DNA of 64,000 nucleotides, taken from Virgibacillus oceani (GTDB taxonomy: Bacteria > Bacillota > Bacilli > Bacillales > Amphibacillaceae). This document shows positions 9,927-18,725 of this stretch, one piece after another (the first letter of the stretch is position 1; each line of letters begins with the position of its first letter). A program made the position numbers and the translations under genes. The notes under the pieces are model-generated. The model saw only the letters and a list, made by a program, of their open reading frames with translations. It searched no databases and had not been told where the DNA came from. Location of the stretch: positions 124,001 to 188,000 of the forward strand of contig NZ_BMFR01000001.1 in assembly GCF_014638995.1 (NCBI RefSeq), in the 5' to 3' direction.

Positions 9927-11687
9927 ATGAGAAAAACAAAAATCGTATGTACGATTGGTCCAGCCTCTGAATCGGTTGAAAAACTTGAACAATTGATTGA
10001 GTCTGGAATGAATGTAGCTCGTTTGAATTTTTCCCATGGGGATTTTGACGAACACGGGCAACGTATTATAAATATTAAAGCAGCTGCAGAAAATACTGGA
10101 AAAACAGTTGCAATTCTTCTAGATACAAAAGGTCCTGAAATAAGAACTGGCTCATTCATAAATGGCGAGGCAGATTTAGTACAAGGAAATGACGTATACG
10201 TATCAATGAATGAGGTTGAAGGCACAGCAGAACGTTTTTCTATAACTTATCCGGGCCTTATCAATGATGTTCATGAAGGTTCTAAAATTTTATTGGATGA
10301 TGGTCTGATTGAACTGGAAGTTTTAGAAATAGACCGCATCAATAGTGAACTTAAGACTAAGGCACTTAATTCTGGGAAAATAAAAAATAAAAAAGGTGTC
10401 AATGTCCCAAATGTTCAAGTTAAATTACCCGGAATTACGGAAAAAGATGCAGCTGATATAGAATTCGGTATTGGACAAGGGATTGATTTCATTGCAGCAT
10501 CGTTTGTACGCAGGCCATCCGATGTATTAGAGATCAAAGAATTGCTCGAAAAAAATAATGCTACACATATTCAAATTATCCCTAAAATTGAAAATCAAGA
10601 GGGGGTCGACAATATAGATGATATCATTGAGGTAAGTGATGGTATTATGGTCGCTCGCGGTGATTTAGGGGTAGAAATACCGGCAGAAGATGTTCCGCTT
10701 GTACAGAAAGCTTTAATACAAAAATGTAATACAGCTGGCAAACCAGTTATAACGGCTACACAAATGCTTGATTCAATGCAGCGAAACCCGCGTCCCACAA
10801 GAGCAGAGGCATCCGATGTTGCAAATGCTATTTTTGATGGTACGGATGCTATTATGCTATCTGGAGAGACTGCTGCCGGCAGCTATCCCGTTGAATCAGT
10901 GCAAACAATGAGTAACATTGCACTAAAAGCAGAAACAGCATTAGATCATAAAATGATTTTAACGAATCGTTCCAGGTCAGTGGATATGACCATTACAGAC
11001 GCAATAAGTCAATCGGTTACACATACAGCTATGAACCTATCTGTAAGCGCGATTATTACACCAACTGAAAGTGGTCATACGGCTCGAATGATTTCTAAGT
11101 ATCGTCCAAAAGCTCCAATTGTTGCTGTAACATTTTCAGAACGGGTTAATCGTCAGTTATCCCTTATTTGGGGTGTTCATGCTGTAATGGGCGGAAAGGC
11201 GTTGTCTACTGATGAAATGTTAGATATAGCGGTTGATCGTGGGTTAAGTACTGGTTTATTTGAACGGGGCAGCAGGGTTATTATTACTGCAGGTGTTCCT
11301 GTTGGCGAAAGCGGAACAACAAACTTAATGAAAGTACACGTTATTGGTGACGTAATTGCAAAGGGCCAAGGTATCGGCCGACGAAGCGCATATGGCAAAG
11401 CTGTAGTTGCGAAAAATGCAAGAGAAGCAATTGACAAGCTTGAGGAGGAAGACATTCTTATAACATATGGAACTGATCGGGATATGATGCCAGCGATTGA
11501 AAAAGCGGGTGGTATCATAACGGAAGAAGGCGGTTTGACCTCACATGCTGCGGTAGTTGGTTTAAGTCTAGGAATTCCAGTAATTGTCGGGGTGAAAAAT
11601 GTCCTGGATTTAATAAAAGATCAAGAAGATATTACAATGGATTCAGCAAAAGGCGACATATACAAGGGTCATGCAAGTGTACTTTAA
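9927..11687 (+). CDS. pyk: Pyruvate kinase with C-terminal PEP-utilising-type domain
   Basis: 586 residues. Converts PEP and ADP to pyruvate and ATP. The pyruvate kinase barrel begins with [12 protein letters not shown] and includes [15 protein letters not shown] and the active-site loop [23 protein letters not shown] ([19 protein letters not shown]). After about residue 475 comes the extra C-terminal domain typical of Bacillus enzymes, with [25 protein letters not shown] sequence ([11 protein letters not shown]) like the phosphohistidine domain of PEP synthase. ATG at 9927 has AAGGAGGAAA upstream; ATG-like start at 9900 has no RBS. Pairing with pfkA ties the two control points of glycolysis. 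Confidence 0.97.
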   Translation: MRKTKIVCTIGPASESVEKLEQLIESGMNVARLNFSHGDFDEHGQRIINIKAAAENTGKTVAILLDTKGPEIRTGSFINGEADLVQGNDVYVSMNEVEGTAERFSITYPGLINDVHEGSKILLDDGLIELEVLEIDRINSELKTKALNSGKIKNKKGVNVPNVQVKLPGITEKDAADIEFGIGQGIDFIAASFVRRPSDVLEIKELLEKNNATHIQIIPKIENQEGVDNIDDIIEVSDGIMVARGDLGVEIPAEDVPLVQKALIQKCNTAGKPVITATQMLDSMQRNPRPTRAEASDVANAIFDGTDAIMLSGETAAGSYPVESVQTMSNIALKAETALDHKMILTNRSRSVDMTITDAISQSVTHTAMNLSVSAIITPTESGHTARMISKYRPKAPIVAVTFSERVNRQLSLIWGVHAVMGGKALSTDEMLDIAVDRGLSTGLFERGSRVIITAGVPVGESGTTNLMKVHVIGDVIAKGQGIGRRSAYGKAVVAKNAREAIDKLEEEDILITYGTDRDMMPAIEKAGGIITEEGGLTSHAAVVGLSLGIPVIVGVKNVLDLIKDQEDITMDSAKGDIYKGHASVL

Positions 11688-11730
11688 AGCATACTTGTAT
11701 AAATCCCTTTAACTTGCATGAGATTTATAA

Positions 11731-11763
11731 AAAATGAAGGGAAATAATCCCTTCATTTTTTAT
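11731..11763 (+). terminator. Rho-independent terminator after pyk
   Basis: AAAATGAAGGGA (11731-11742) and TCCCTTCATTTT (11748-11759) form a perfect 12-bp stem with a 5-base loop, followed by T-rich sequence. It is just upstream of fxsA, so fxsA needs read-through or its own promoter. Confidence 0.85.
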
Positions 11764-11785
11764 ACAATGGAAAGGATGAATGGGT

Positions 11786-12175
11786 ATGCGTTGGTTAATA
11801 CTGGCACTTTTAATCGTTCCCGCACTGGAAATAGGCATTTTTGTCTGGGCAGGGGGCATTATCGGGCCATGGTGGGTAGTTGCTTTAATTATCTTAACTG
11901 GGGTTATTGGAGTTGCAATTGCTAAAAAACAAGGAATAGAAACTTGGAACAGGGCAAGACAATCAATGAGTTATGGCAGTGTGCCGGCATCCGAAATTGT
12001 TGATGGTATTTGCATTTTTATGGGTGCAATTTTTTTATTAACACCTGGATTTTTAACTGACTTCATTGGGTTTATACTAGTATTGCCATGGACCAGACAA
12101 CCATTCAAATTGTTAATACTAAAGCTCATTAAGCAAATGATAGACAAGGGAACGTTTGTATATCGAAAATGGTAA
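11786..12175 (+). CDS. fxsA: FxsA family membrane protein
   Basis: 129 residues. Three or four membrane segments: about residues 1-20, 23-45, 65-90. FxsA-family proteins are cytoplasmic-membrane proteins; in E. coli the protein relieves phage T7 exclusion by F, but the normal role is unknown. The N-terminus MRWLILALLIVPALEIGIF is typical of the family. ATG at 11786 is preferred over 11780 because AAAGGA (11771-11776) is only 3 bases from the latter. It converges on ytvI with only three bases between stop codons. Confidence 0.85.
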   Translation: MRWLILALLIVPALEIGIFVWAGGIIGPWWVVALIILTGVIGVAIAKKQGIETWNRARQSMSYGSVPASEIVDGICIFMGAIFLLTPGFLTDFIGFILVLPWTRQPFKLLILKLIKQMIDKGTFVYRKW

Positions 12176-12178
12176 TGG

Positions 12179-13294
12179 TTATCCCTTAATATACAGAAAT
12201 AGCTGCTTAAATAAACCTGACTGATATAATGCACTTAATACCACCACTATAATTGGTGCAGCAATAATTCCGATAACACCCCACAATTGCAACCCTAAGA
12301 ATAGAACTATAAGAGCCAGAAGCGGATTGATTCCTATTGTGCTAGATAATATTTTTGGTTCAAGAATTTGGCGACCGATAATAATAATCATATACAATAT
12401 TGATATTCCTATGGTTAATGCATAATTTCCTGAAATAAAAAGGTAGATAATCCATGGGACAAAAATAATGCCAGTTCCGATATATGGAAATAGATCCACA
12501 ATAGCTGCGAAGAATGAAATTGTCAAAGCGTGATCAATCTGTAAAATTCGTAAACCTATAAATATTATAATTGCAGTGACTAATATAAGTATTAGTTGAG
12601 CTTTCAAGAAACCGAATAATGCCTTTTTAAGATGATTCCAAACATTTCTGCCAGAGTCATTGGCAATAGGAGGAATTATTTTTTTTATGGAATGCTGAAG
12701 CCTGTACCAATCCTTTGTTATAAAGAAGGTAGCCAGAGCAATTAGTGTCAATATCGTTATGGAACTGGGCAAGAGACCTAAAGCAGCAGGGACATTAAAC
12801 AATAAATTTTGTAAAAGATCGGTACCAGCTGTGCCTAGCTGATTAATAATTTGTTCTATGTTTTCTTTAACCGTTTGCTGCCGGTCAGGATTTAATGTAT
12901 GAAAAAGTGATAAAAGCTTCTGATAAAATGGCATAATACTTGAATTAATAAAGTTTTCCACATATGATACTAACGTATTAAAGAAGGCAGGTATTTTATT
13001 GGCAAGATAGGTTGTTCCCTGGACCAGCTCGCTGATAATTAATATAATTCCACCAACAATGATGATAAATAAACTAAATAGCATAATAATAGCTGCTAGT
13101 GCGCGTGGGAGCTTAACCTTTTCTTCAAGAAATGAAACAAAAGGGTTTAATAATAATGACAATAAAATAGCGAATAGAAAAGGATATAGGTAAACAATTG
13201 AAAGTTTGAGAAAAAGAATGATAGCAATTATTGCTAATAGAACGATAAATAACCTAACGATCTGCTGCAAAGATTGTTTGTGCAATTTATTCAC
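12179..13294 (-). CDS. ytvI: AI-2E family transporter YtvI
   Basis: 371 residues, polytopic membrane protein with about seven or eight spans: a pair near residues 12-50, one near 60-85, a central soluble region (about 90-150), and a cluster in the C-terminal half. This is the AI-2E/PerM family layout; some members carry sodium/proton antiport or autoinducer export, so the substrate here is not predictable. Start is taken as GTG at 13294; a TTG at 13285 with GGGGTGA five bases upstream is an alternative. Transcribed against fxsA. Confidence 0.88.
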   Translation of the reverse strand: MNKLHKQSLQQIVRLFIVLLAIIAIILFLKLSIVYLYPFLFAILLSLLLNPFVSFLEEKVKLPRALAAIIMLFSLFIIIVGGIILIISELVQGTTYLANKIPAFFNTLVSYVENFINSSIMPFYQKLLSLFHTLNPDRQQTVKENIEQIINQLGTAGTDLLQNLLFNVPAALGLLPSSITILTLIALATFFITKDWYRLQHSIKKIIPPIANDSGRNVWNHLKKALFGFLKAQLILILVTAIIIFIGLRILQIDHALTISFFAAIVDLFPYIGTGIIFVPWIIYLFISGNYALTIGISILYMIIIIGRQILEPKILSSTIGINPLLALIVLFLGLQLWGVIGIIAAPIIVVVLSALYQSGLFKQLFLYIKG

Positions 13295-13471
13295 CCCACT
13301 AAAGGCTTGTATTTATTTACATATGTTAGTTGAAGTGAAAATAGACTAAAATGGCCAATTTGATACAAACTAATAGATGCGAGAAAAGTGTTAAATGTTG
13401 TCTTTCACAGTGGAAATTGGCGCTAATTAGCTTTTTTCGGAAAAAATATTGCCGATTTTGGTCGCTTTCGA

Positions 13472-13500
13472 TTCACTTTGGTTTCAGAATACTTTATAAT
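13472..13500 (+). promoter_or_regulatory. Sigma-A promoter of citZ
   Basis: -35 TTCACT (13472-13477), 17-base spacer, perfect -10 TATAAT (13495-13500), about 100 bases upstream of citZ. The rest of the 306-base gap (13295-13600) contains a GCTAATTAGC palindrome followed by six T (near 13420-13438), and no gene. I could not place a CcpC or CcpA box with confidence. Confidence 0.65.
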
Positions 13501-13600
13501 TGTCCATGGGGATGACATTGTAATAAATTTATTAAAGGATGTTATCAAAAAATATTTCATTAATTACTTGAGCAAATTATAGAAAAGGAGAGGGTTTGTT

Positions 13601-14719
13601 ATGACAACAACTAAAGGTCTTGAAGGGGTTGTAGCAACTCAATCGTCAATTAGTTCTATTATCGACGATCAACTTACATATGTTGGTTATAAAATTGATG
13701 ATCTAGCGGAAAATTCAAGCTTTGAGGAAGTAATTTATTTATTATGGAATCAAAAGCTTCCTGCAAAAACAGAATTAGATGCATTTAAAGCAGAACTCGC
13801 TGAAAACATGAAACTTCCAGACGCAGTTATCGATCATTTACGTTCATATGATTTATCCACAGTCCATCCAATGGCTGCACTCAGAACTGCTGTATCTCTT
13901 TTAGGGTTATATGATGAGGAAGCAGACGTAATGGAGCCGGATGCTAATAAGCGGAAAGCAGTTCGTTTACAAGCCAAAATCGCTACAATTGTTACTGCGT
14001 TTGCACGTATTCGCAAAGGGAAAGACCCGGTCCAACCGAAGAAAGAATTGGGTTATGCTGCTAATTTCCTTTATATGCTTAATGGTAAAGAAGCAAAAGA
14101 CATTGAGGTAGAAGCAATTAATAAAGCATTAGTGCTGCATGCAGATCATGAATTAAATGCTTCAACATTTACTGCACGCGTTTGTGTTGCTACATTGTCT
14201 GATATTTATTCAGGGGTAACTGCAGCAATTGGCGCTTTGAAAGGTCCATTGCACGGAGGGGCTAATGAACGTGTAATGAAAATGCTGACAGAGATTGGCG
14301 AAGAGGAAAATGCAATTCCATATATTAAAGAAAAACTTGAAAACAAAGAGAAAATTATGGGTATGGGGCATCGTGTTTATCGTAATGGAGATCCGCGCGC
14401 AAAACATTTAAAACGCATGTCAGAAGAGTTAACAAAAATCACAGGTCAGCCTAAATGGTTCAACATGTCAGTAAAAATTGAAGAATATATTAAGGAAAAT
14501 AAAGGTCTTCCAGCGAATGTTGATTTCTATTCAGCATCTGTCTATCATAGTTTGGGAATTGATCATGATTTGTTTACACCAATTTTTGCAACAAGCCGTG
14601 TTTCTGGCTGGTTAGCACATATTTTAGAACAGTATGATAATAACCGATTAATTCGGCCGCGTGCAGAATATATTGGACCAAATACTCAGGATTATGCAGC
14701 AATTGAAAACCGCGGATAA
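13601..14719 (+). CDS. citZ: Citrate synthase
   Basis: 372 residues, the main TCA-cycle citrate synthase condensing oxaloacetate and acetyl-CoA. The catalytic residues are visible in GALKGPLHGGAN (His), MGMGHRVYRNGDPRA (His) and SVYHSLGIDHDLFTPIFATSR (Asp; quoted as IDHDLFTPIFATSR). The N-terminus MTTTKGLEGVVATQSSISSI is typical of Bacillus CitZ. ATG with AAAGGAGAGG upstream. It is first in the citZ-icd-mdh cluster; a hairpin after it separates it from icd by 124 bases, so partial termination or processing is possible. Confidence 0.97.
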   Translation: MTTTKGLEGVVATQSSISSIIDDQLTYVGYKIDDLAENSSFEEVIYLLWNQKLPAKTELDAFKAELAENMKLPDAVIDHLRSYDLSTVHPMAALRTAVSLLGLYDEEADVMEPDANKRKAVRLQAKIATIVTAFARIRKGKDPVQPKKELGYAANFLYMLNGKEAKDIEVEAINKALVLHADHELNASTFTARVCVATLSDIYSGVTAAIGALKGPLHGGANERVMKMLTEIGEEENAIPYIKEKLENKEKIMGMGHRVYRNGDPRAKHLKRMSEELTKITGQPKWFNMSVKIEEYIKENKGLPANVDFYSASVYHSLGIDHDLFTPIFATSRVSGWLAHILEQYDNNRLIRPRAEYIGPNTQDYAAIENRG

Positions 14720-14761
14720 TGATTAGGAATGGCATTTAAGATAGAACTGGATGTATTTTTT

Positions 14762-14784
14762 ATAGCCGGTGTATAACCGGCTAT
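14762..14784 (+). terminator. Hairpin between citZ and icd
   Basis: ATAGCCGGT (14762-14770), loop GTATA, ACCGGCTAT (14776-14784). Strong 9-bp stem, but the tail TATCACGTTTATT is not a clean U-run, so it may attenuate rather than end transcription. Confidence 0.5.
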
Positions 14785-14843
14785 TATCACGTTTATTATT
14801 ATGTTAAACTATAGTTGTATGAAATGATTAGGAGGTAATTTTT

Positions 14844-16115
14844 ATGGCACAAGGAGAAAAAATTACAGTAGAAAATGGGAAAATGAATGTACCAGATCAT
14901 CCAATTGTTCCGTTTATCGAAGGAGATGGAACAGGTCCAGATATTTGGGCAGCCGCACGTAAAGTAATCGAGGCTGCAGTTGAAAAGGCATATAATGGTA
15001 CAAAAGCCATCGAATGGACTGAAGTATATGCTGGTCAAAAAGCATTTGATAGAACTGGTGAATGGCTGCCAAATGAAACTCTTAAAACAATTGATGAATA
15101 TAAGATTGCTATTAAAGGTCCCCTTACTACTCCAATCGGCGGCGGGATTCGTTCATTAAACGTAGCATTGCGTCAAGAATTGGATTTATTCACATGTTTG
15201 CGCCCTGTTCGTTACTTTAATGGTGTACCATCGCCAGTAAAGCGCCCGGAAGATGTAGACATGGTAATTTTCCGTGAAAATACAGAGGATATTTATGCAG
15301 GAATAGAATGGCAAAAGGGTACTCCAGAAGTGAAAAAAGTAATCGAGTTCCTTGAAAACGAAATGGATGTACATAAAATCCGCTTCCCTGAAACTTCTGG
15401 TATTGGTATTAAACCAGTTTCAGAGGAAGGAACAAAACGAATTGTTCGTGCTGCCATCCAATATGCAATTAATGAAGGACGCAAGAGCGTAACACTTGTT
15501 CATAAAGGTAACATCATGAAATTTACAGAAGGTGCTTTTAAAGCATGGGGTTATGAAGTTGCAGAGCAAGAGTTTGGTGACAAAGTATTTACATGGGCAG
15601 AATATGACCGAATTGTAGAGAAAGACGGTAAAGATGCAGCAAACAAGGTACAAGACGAAGCTGTTAAAGCTGGAAAGATCATCGTGAAAGATTCTATTGC
15701 TGATATTTTCCTGCAACAAATTCTAACTCGCCCAAACGAATTTGATGTTGTTGCAACAATGAACTTAAACGGTGACTATATTTCTGATGCACTTGCTGCA
15801 CAAGTTGGTGGTATTGGTATTGCACCGGGAGCAAACATTAACTATGATACAGGTCATGCAATTTTTGAAGCTACACACGGTACTGCACCTAAATATGCTG
15901 GTCTGGATAAAGTAAATCCATCTTCCGTAATTCTCTCAGCAGTATTAATGCTAGAGCATTTGGAATGGAGAGAAGCTGCGGATTTAATTACAAAAGCAAT
16001 GGACAAAACTATTGCATCTAAAGTAGTTACGTATGATTTTGCACGTCTTATGGACGGTGCTGCAGAAGTTAAATGCTCTGAATTTGGTAATGAACTAATC
16101 AAAAATATGGATTAA
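14844..16115 (+). CDS. icd: NADP-dependent isocitrate dehydrogenase
   Basis: 423 residues. Oxidative decarboxylation of isocitrate to 2-oxoglutarate. The substrate loop [21 protein letters not shown] carries the Ser/Asn/Arg set that binds isocitrate ([14 protein letters not shown]), and [15 protein letters not shown] and the nucleotide-site [14 protein letters not shown] are present; the Lys/Tyr pair after the latter fits NADP use. RBS AGGAGG at correct spacing before ATG 14844. Middle gene of the citZ-icd-mdh cluster, 21 bases from mdh. Confidence 0.96.
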   Translation: MAQGEKITVENGKMNVPDHPIVPFIEGDGTGPDIWAAARKVIEAAVEKAYNGTKAIEWTEVYAGQKAFDRTGEWLPNETLKTIDEYKIAIKGPLTTPIGGGIRSLNVALRQELDLFTCLRPVRYFNGVPSPVKRPEDVDMVIFRENTEDIYAGIEWQKGTPEVKKVIEFLENEMDVHKIRFPETSGIGIKPVSEEGTKRIVRAAIQYAINEGRKSVTLVHKGNIMKFTEGAFKAWGYEVAEQEFGDKVFTWAEYDRIVEKDGKDAANKVQDEAVKAGKIIVKDSIADIFLQQILTRPNEFDVVATMNLNGDYISDALAAQVGGIGIAPGANINYDTGHAIFEATHGTAPKYAGLDKVNPSSVILSAVLMLEHLEWREAADLITKAMDKTIASKVVTYDFARLMDGAAEVKCSEFGNELIKNMD

Positions 16116-16136
16116 AAGCCTGGGAAGGGGATTAGC

Positions 16137-17075
16137 ATGACTTTAAAACGTAACAAAATTTCTGTGATCGGTTCAGGTTTTACGGGGGCTACTACTGCGT
16201 TAATGCTTGCACAAAAAGAGCTTGGGGACGTTGTGTTGGTAGATATTCCAAATATGGAAGATCCAACTAAAGGAAAAGCGCTGGATATGCTAGAAGCAAG
16301 TCCTGTTCAAGGCTTTGATGCAAGCATTATTGGAACAGCTAATTATGAAGAAACAAAGGATTCCGATCTAGTAATAATTACTGCTGGGATTGCCCGCAAA
16401 CCTGGAATGAGTCGTGATGATTTAGTAAATACCAACGCTAAAATCATGAAATCTGTTGCTAAAGAAATTGCTAACTATGCACCAGAGAGTTATATTGTGG
16501 TACTTTCAAATCCAGTAGACGCCATGACATATACCGCATTTAAAGAATCCGGATTTCCAAAAGAACGCGTAATTGGACAATCGGGTGTGTTGGATACTGC
16601 ACGATTCCGCACATTTGTTGCACAAGAACTTAACCTATCTGTGAAAGATGTTACTGGATTTGTTCTGGGTGGACATGGAGATGATATGGTGCCGTTAATA
16701 CGTTATTCATACGCGGGAGGAATTCCACTGGAAAAGCTGATTTCCAAGGATCGTTTGGATGCGATTGTTGCACGGACCCGTACTGGAGGCGGCGAAATTG
16801 TTGGTCTTTTAGGTAATGGAAGTGCATACTATGCCCCTGCAGCATCATTAACAGTAATGGCAGAAGCAATACTTAAGGATCAACGTCGTGTTCTCCCGGC
16901 AATTGCATATCTAGAAGGAGAATATGGCTACTCTGATATTTATCTAGGTGTACCCGTAGTACTAGGTGGTAAAGGTATTGAAGAAATTATTGAGCTGGAT
17001 CTTACAGATGAGGAAAAAGCAGCATTAGATAAATCAGCAGAATCTGTTAAAAATGTACTAAAAGTATTAGAATAA
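16137..17075 (+). CDS. mdh: Malate dehydrogenase (LDH-like type)
   Basis: 312 residues, NAD-dependent oxidation of malate to oxaloacetate. Rossmann motif [13 protein letters not shown] at the N-terminus (GxGxxG) ends strand two with Asp (VLVDI), which supports NAD. Substrate arginines are in [18 protein letters not shown], and the catalytic His is in [14 protein letters not shown]. The Arg in the loop after RKPGMSR favours malate over lactate. SD GAAGGGGA before ATG 16137. Last gene of the TCA cluster, followed by a strong terminator. Confidence 0.96.
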   Translation: MTLKRNKISVIGSGFTGATTALMLAQKELGDVVLVDIPNMEDPTKGKALDMLEASPVQGFDASIIGTANYEETKDSDLVIITAGIARKPGMSRDDLVNTNAKIMKSVAKEIANYAPESYIVVLSNPVDAMTYTAFKESGFPKERVIGQSGVLDTARFRTFVAQELNLSVKDVTGFVLGGHGDDMVPLIRYSYAGGIPLEKLISKDRLDAIVARTRTGGGEIVGLLGNGSAYYAPAASLTVMAEAILKDQRRVLPAIAYLEGEYGYSDIYLGVPVVLGGKGIEEIIELDLTDEEKAALDKSAESVKNVLKVLE

Positions 17076-17080
17076 GTATG

Positions 17081-17114
17081 AAAAAGCTATCCCAAATTAT
17101 AGGGATAGCTTTTT
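17081..17114 (+). terminator. Terminator after mdh
   Basis: AAAAAGCTATCCC (17081-17093) pairs perfectly with GGGATAGCTTTTT (17102-17114); 8-base loop; the T-run is inside and after the right arm. Confidence 0.9.
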
Positions 17115-17388
17115 CCTTTCCAACAGCCTGTCTTTAAAGGAAATACAATCACAATTTTATTAAGTAAAACACCAGTGTTAATGGCATTACATTATTACCA
17201 CTATCTAAAGTCGATATCAAATCATACCACTCTTTACCAGTCCGGAGCGATCCCGGACGGCAAGCGAAAACTAGACATAATTATTAACTAATCTACGTCG
17301 CAGTTTACGGAAACTACAAGGTTAAAAGTATTAAAACATACAAAAATTACCTTATTAAAAAATTGTATTAGATTAAGTTATCGTTCTT
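17115..17388. other. Non-coding gap between mdh terminator and MaoC-gene promoter
   Basis: No open frame with an RBS is apparent. A hairpin GTCCGG-N7-CCGGAC lies at 17240-17258, unusually GC-rich for this chromosome. Otherwise no features are recognised; the stretch may be a decayed gene. Confidence 0.5.
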
Positions 17389-17411
17389 TGATATAATAGA
17401 AAGCGCTTACA
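17389..17411 (+). promoter_or_regulatory. Extended -10 promoter with CcpA cre site
   Basis: TGATATAAT (17389-17397) is an extended -10 with a perfect TATAAT; no good -35 is seen. Immediately after it, AGAAAGCGCTTACA (17398-17411) matches the cre palindrome TGAAAGCGCTTTCA at 12 of 14 positions. A cre over the start site should give CcpA-mediated glucose repression of the MaoC-fold gene. Confidence 0.7.
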
Positions 17412-17431
17412 CGTTAATGGAGGTGAGTAAG

Positions 17432-17908
17432 TTGATTGATAAAAAGAGAAAGCTTGGCAAAAAAATTGGTGATTTACAGATAGGGGACTCATATACAGCG
17501 TCACATATTATTGAAGATAGGGATTTATTATTATATTTAGGATTAACAAATGATGCTAATCCATTATACATTCAACATGATTACGCCTCGCAAACGCCTT
17601 ACAAACGGCCAATTGTCCCATCCGTTATGCTGTTTGGGATGGTTTCTTCATTGGTTTCCATGCATTTACCCGGCCCGGGCAGTCATATTGTTCAACACGA
17701 GATGAGGTTCAAGAAGCCTGTGAATCATAACTCAGAAGTGAAATTTATGATAGAAATAATTGCAATTGATATCAATAATTATCAAGTTACTTTATCGGTG
17801 TTAGGGTTTGATGCAGAAGGAGACGAAGTAATAAATGGAAAGCTTCTGGTATGTCCCGCATATGAGCCGGAATCAATTACTGCAAGTTCATTGGAGAATT
17901 TTTTCTAA
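17432..17908 (+). CDS. MaoC-fold dehydratase-like protein
   Basis: 158 residues with a hot-dog fold MaoC/FabZ-like pattern, strongest around residues 38-75 (LGLTNDANPLYIQ ... YKRPIVPSVMLFGMV). R-specific enoyl-CoA hydratases use Asp and His in D-x-N-x-x-H; here Asp41 and Asn43 are kept but Tyr46 replaces the His, and the usual HG of the next helix is absent, so hydratase activity is doubtful. Start set at TTG 17432, eight bases after GGAGG; the upstream ATG 17417 overlaps that SD. A cre site covers the promoter, suggesting a catabolic role, perhaps in acyl-CoA metabolism. No operon partner; phoP follows after 124 bases. Confidence 0.8.
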   Translation: MIDKKRKLGKKIGDLQIGDSYTASHIIEDRDLLLYLGLTNDANPLYIQHDYASQTPYKRPIVPSVMLFGMVSSLVSMHLPGPGSHIVQHEMRFKKPVNHNSEVKFMIEIIAIDINNYQVTLSVLGFDAEGDEVINGKLLVCPAYEPESITASSLENFF

Positions 17909-18032
17909 GGCATTTGTGAATTTCTGCTTTCCCTCAATTGTAAATATTTCTTTACGTTTCAACCTATTCACATAACTACATCTTCATTGTAAGATAAACA
18001 TATTATAATGTACTTAGAAATGGGGACCTGCG

Positions 18033-18725
18033 ATGAAGAAAAAAATTCTTATTGTCGATGATGAAATATCTATTGTTACATTATTAAAATTTAACGTTGA
18101 ACAAGCGGGATTTGAAACGGACGTTGCCTATAACGGGCTAGAGGCGATTAATAAGGCGGAAAAAAACGCATATGATCTTATTGTACTCGATTTAATGCTG
18201 CCTGAATTGGATGGAATGGAAGTTTGTAAGCAATTGAGAAGGAACAAAATTGAAACCCCTATCTTAATGTTAACCGCAAAAGATGATGAGTTTGATAAAA
18301 TTCTGGGGTTGGAATTAGGGGCAGATGATTATTTAACGAAACCATTTAGCCCAAAAGAGGTTGTTGCTAGGATTAAGGCCATATTACGACGTTCTGAAAA
18401 AGCAAAAGATCCAAATCAATCCTTTATTCAGATTGCAAACCTTACTATTTTTCCGGAACGTTACGAGGCAGAAATGAATGATGAAACGTTAACATTTACT
18501 AGAAAAGAGTTTGAGCTACTATATTATCTTGCGAATCATAAAGGGAAGGTTTTATCGAGAGATCAGCTGCTAAGTGCTGTTTGGAATTATGATTTTGTTG
18601 GCGACACTAGAATTGTTGATGTACATGTCAGTCATTTACGGGAAAAGATTGAGCCTGATACAAAGCGTCCAATATATATTAAAACTATACGGGGACTTGG
18701 TTACAAAATGGAGGAGCCAACATAA
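18033..18725 (+). CDS. phoP: Phosphate-response regulator PhoP (OmpR family)
   Basis: 230 residues. Receiver domain with acidic pocket Asp9/Asp10, phospho-acceptor Asp53 (VLDLMLPELDG), Thr and Lys of the switch (MLTAKDD; TKPF), then an OmpR winged-helix DNA-binding domain ending IRGLGYKM. In Bacillus PhoP with PhoR controls the phosphate starvation regulon. Its TAA overlaps the phoR ATG by one base, so the pair is coupled. Position between mdh and polA is the B. subtilis phoPR position, which supports PhoP over paralogues such as WalR. TATAAT at 18004-18009 is a likely -10. Confidence 0.92.
   Translation: MKKKILIVDDEISIVTLLKFNVEQAGFETDVAYNGLEAINKAEKNAYDLIVLDLMLPELDGMEVCKQLRRNKIETPILMLTAKDDEFDKILGLELGADDYLTKPFSPKEVVARIKAILRRSEKAKDPNQSFIQIANLTIFPERYEAEMNDETLTFTRKEFELLYYLANHKGKVLSRDQLLSAVWNYDFVGDTRIVDVHVSHLREKIEPDTKRPIYIKTIRGLGYKMEEPT

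Noticed and set aside
11734..11925. 63-codon frame after pyk
   Set aside because: It begins inside the pyk terminator and overlaps fxsA in another frame; no RBS.
13405..13440. cre-like sequence GTGGAAATTGGCGCTAA before citZ
   Set aside because: Too many mismatches to the cre palindrome to call a CcpA site.
17951..17972. Possible PhoP boxes (TTTACG, TTCACA) upstream of phoP
   Set aside because: Spacing is 16 bases rather than the 11-base periodicity of Pho boxes; only two weak units.
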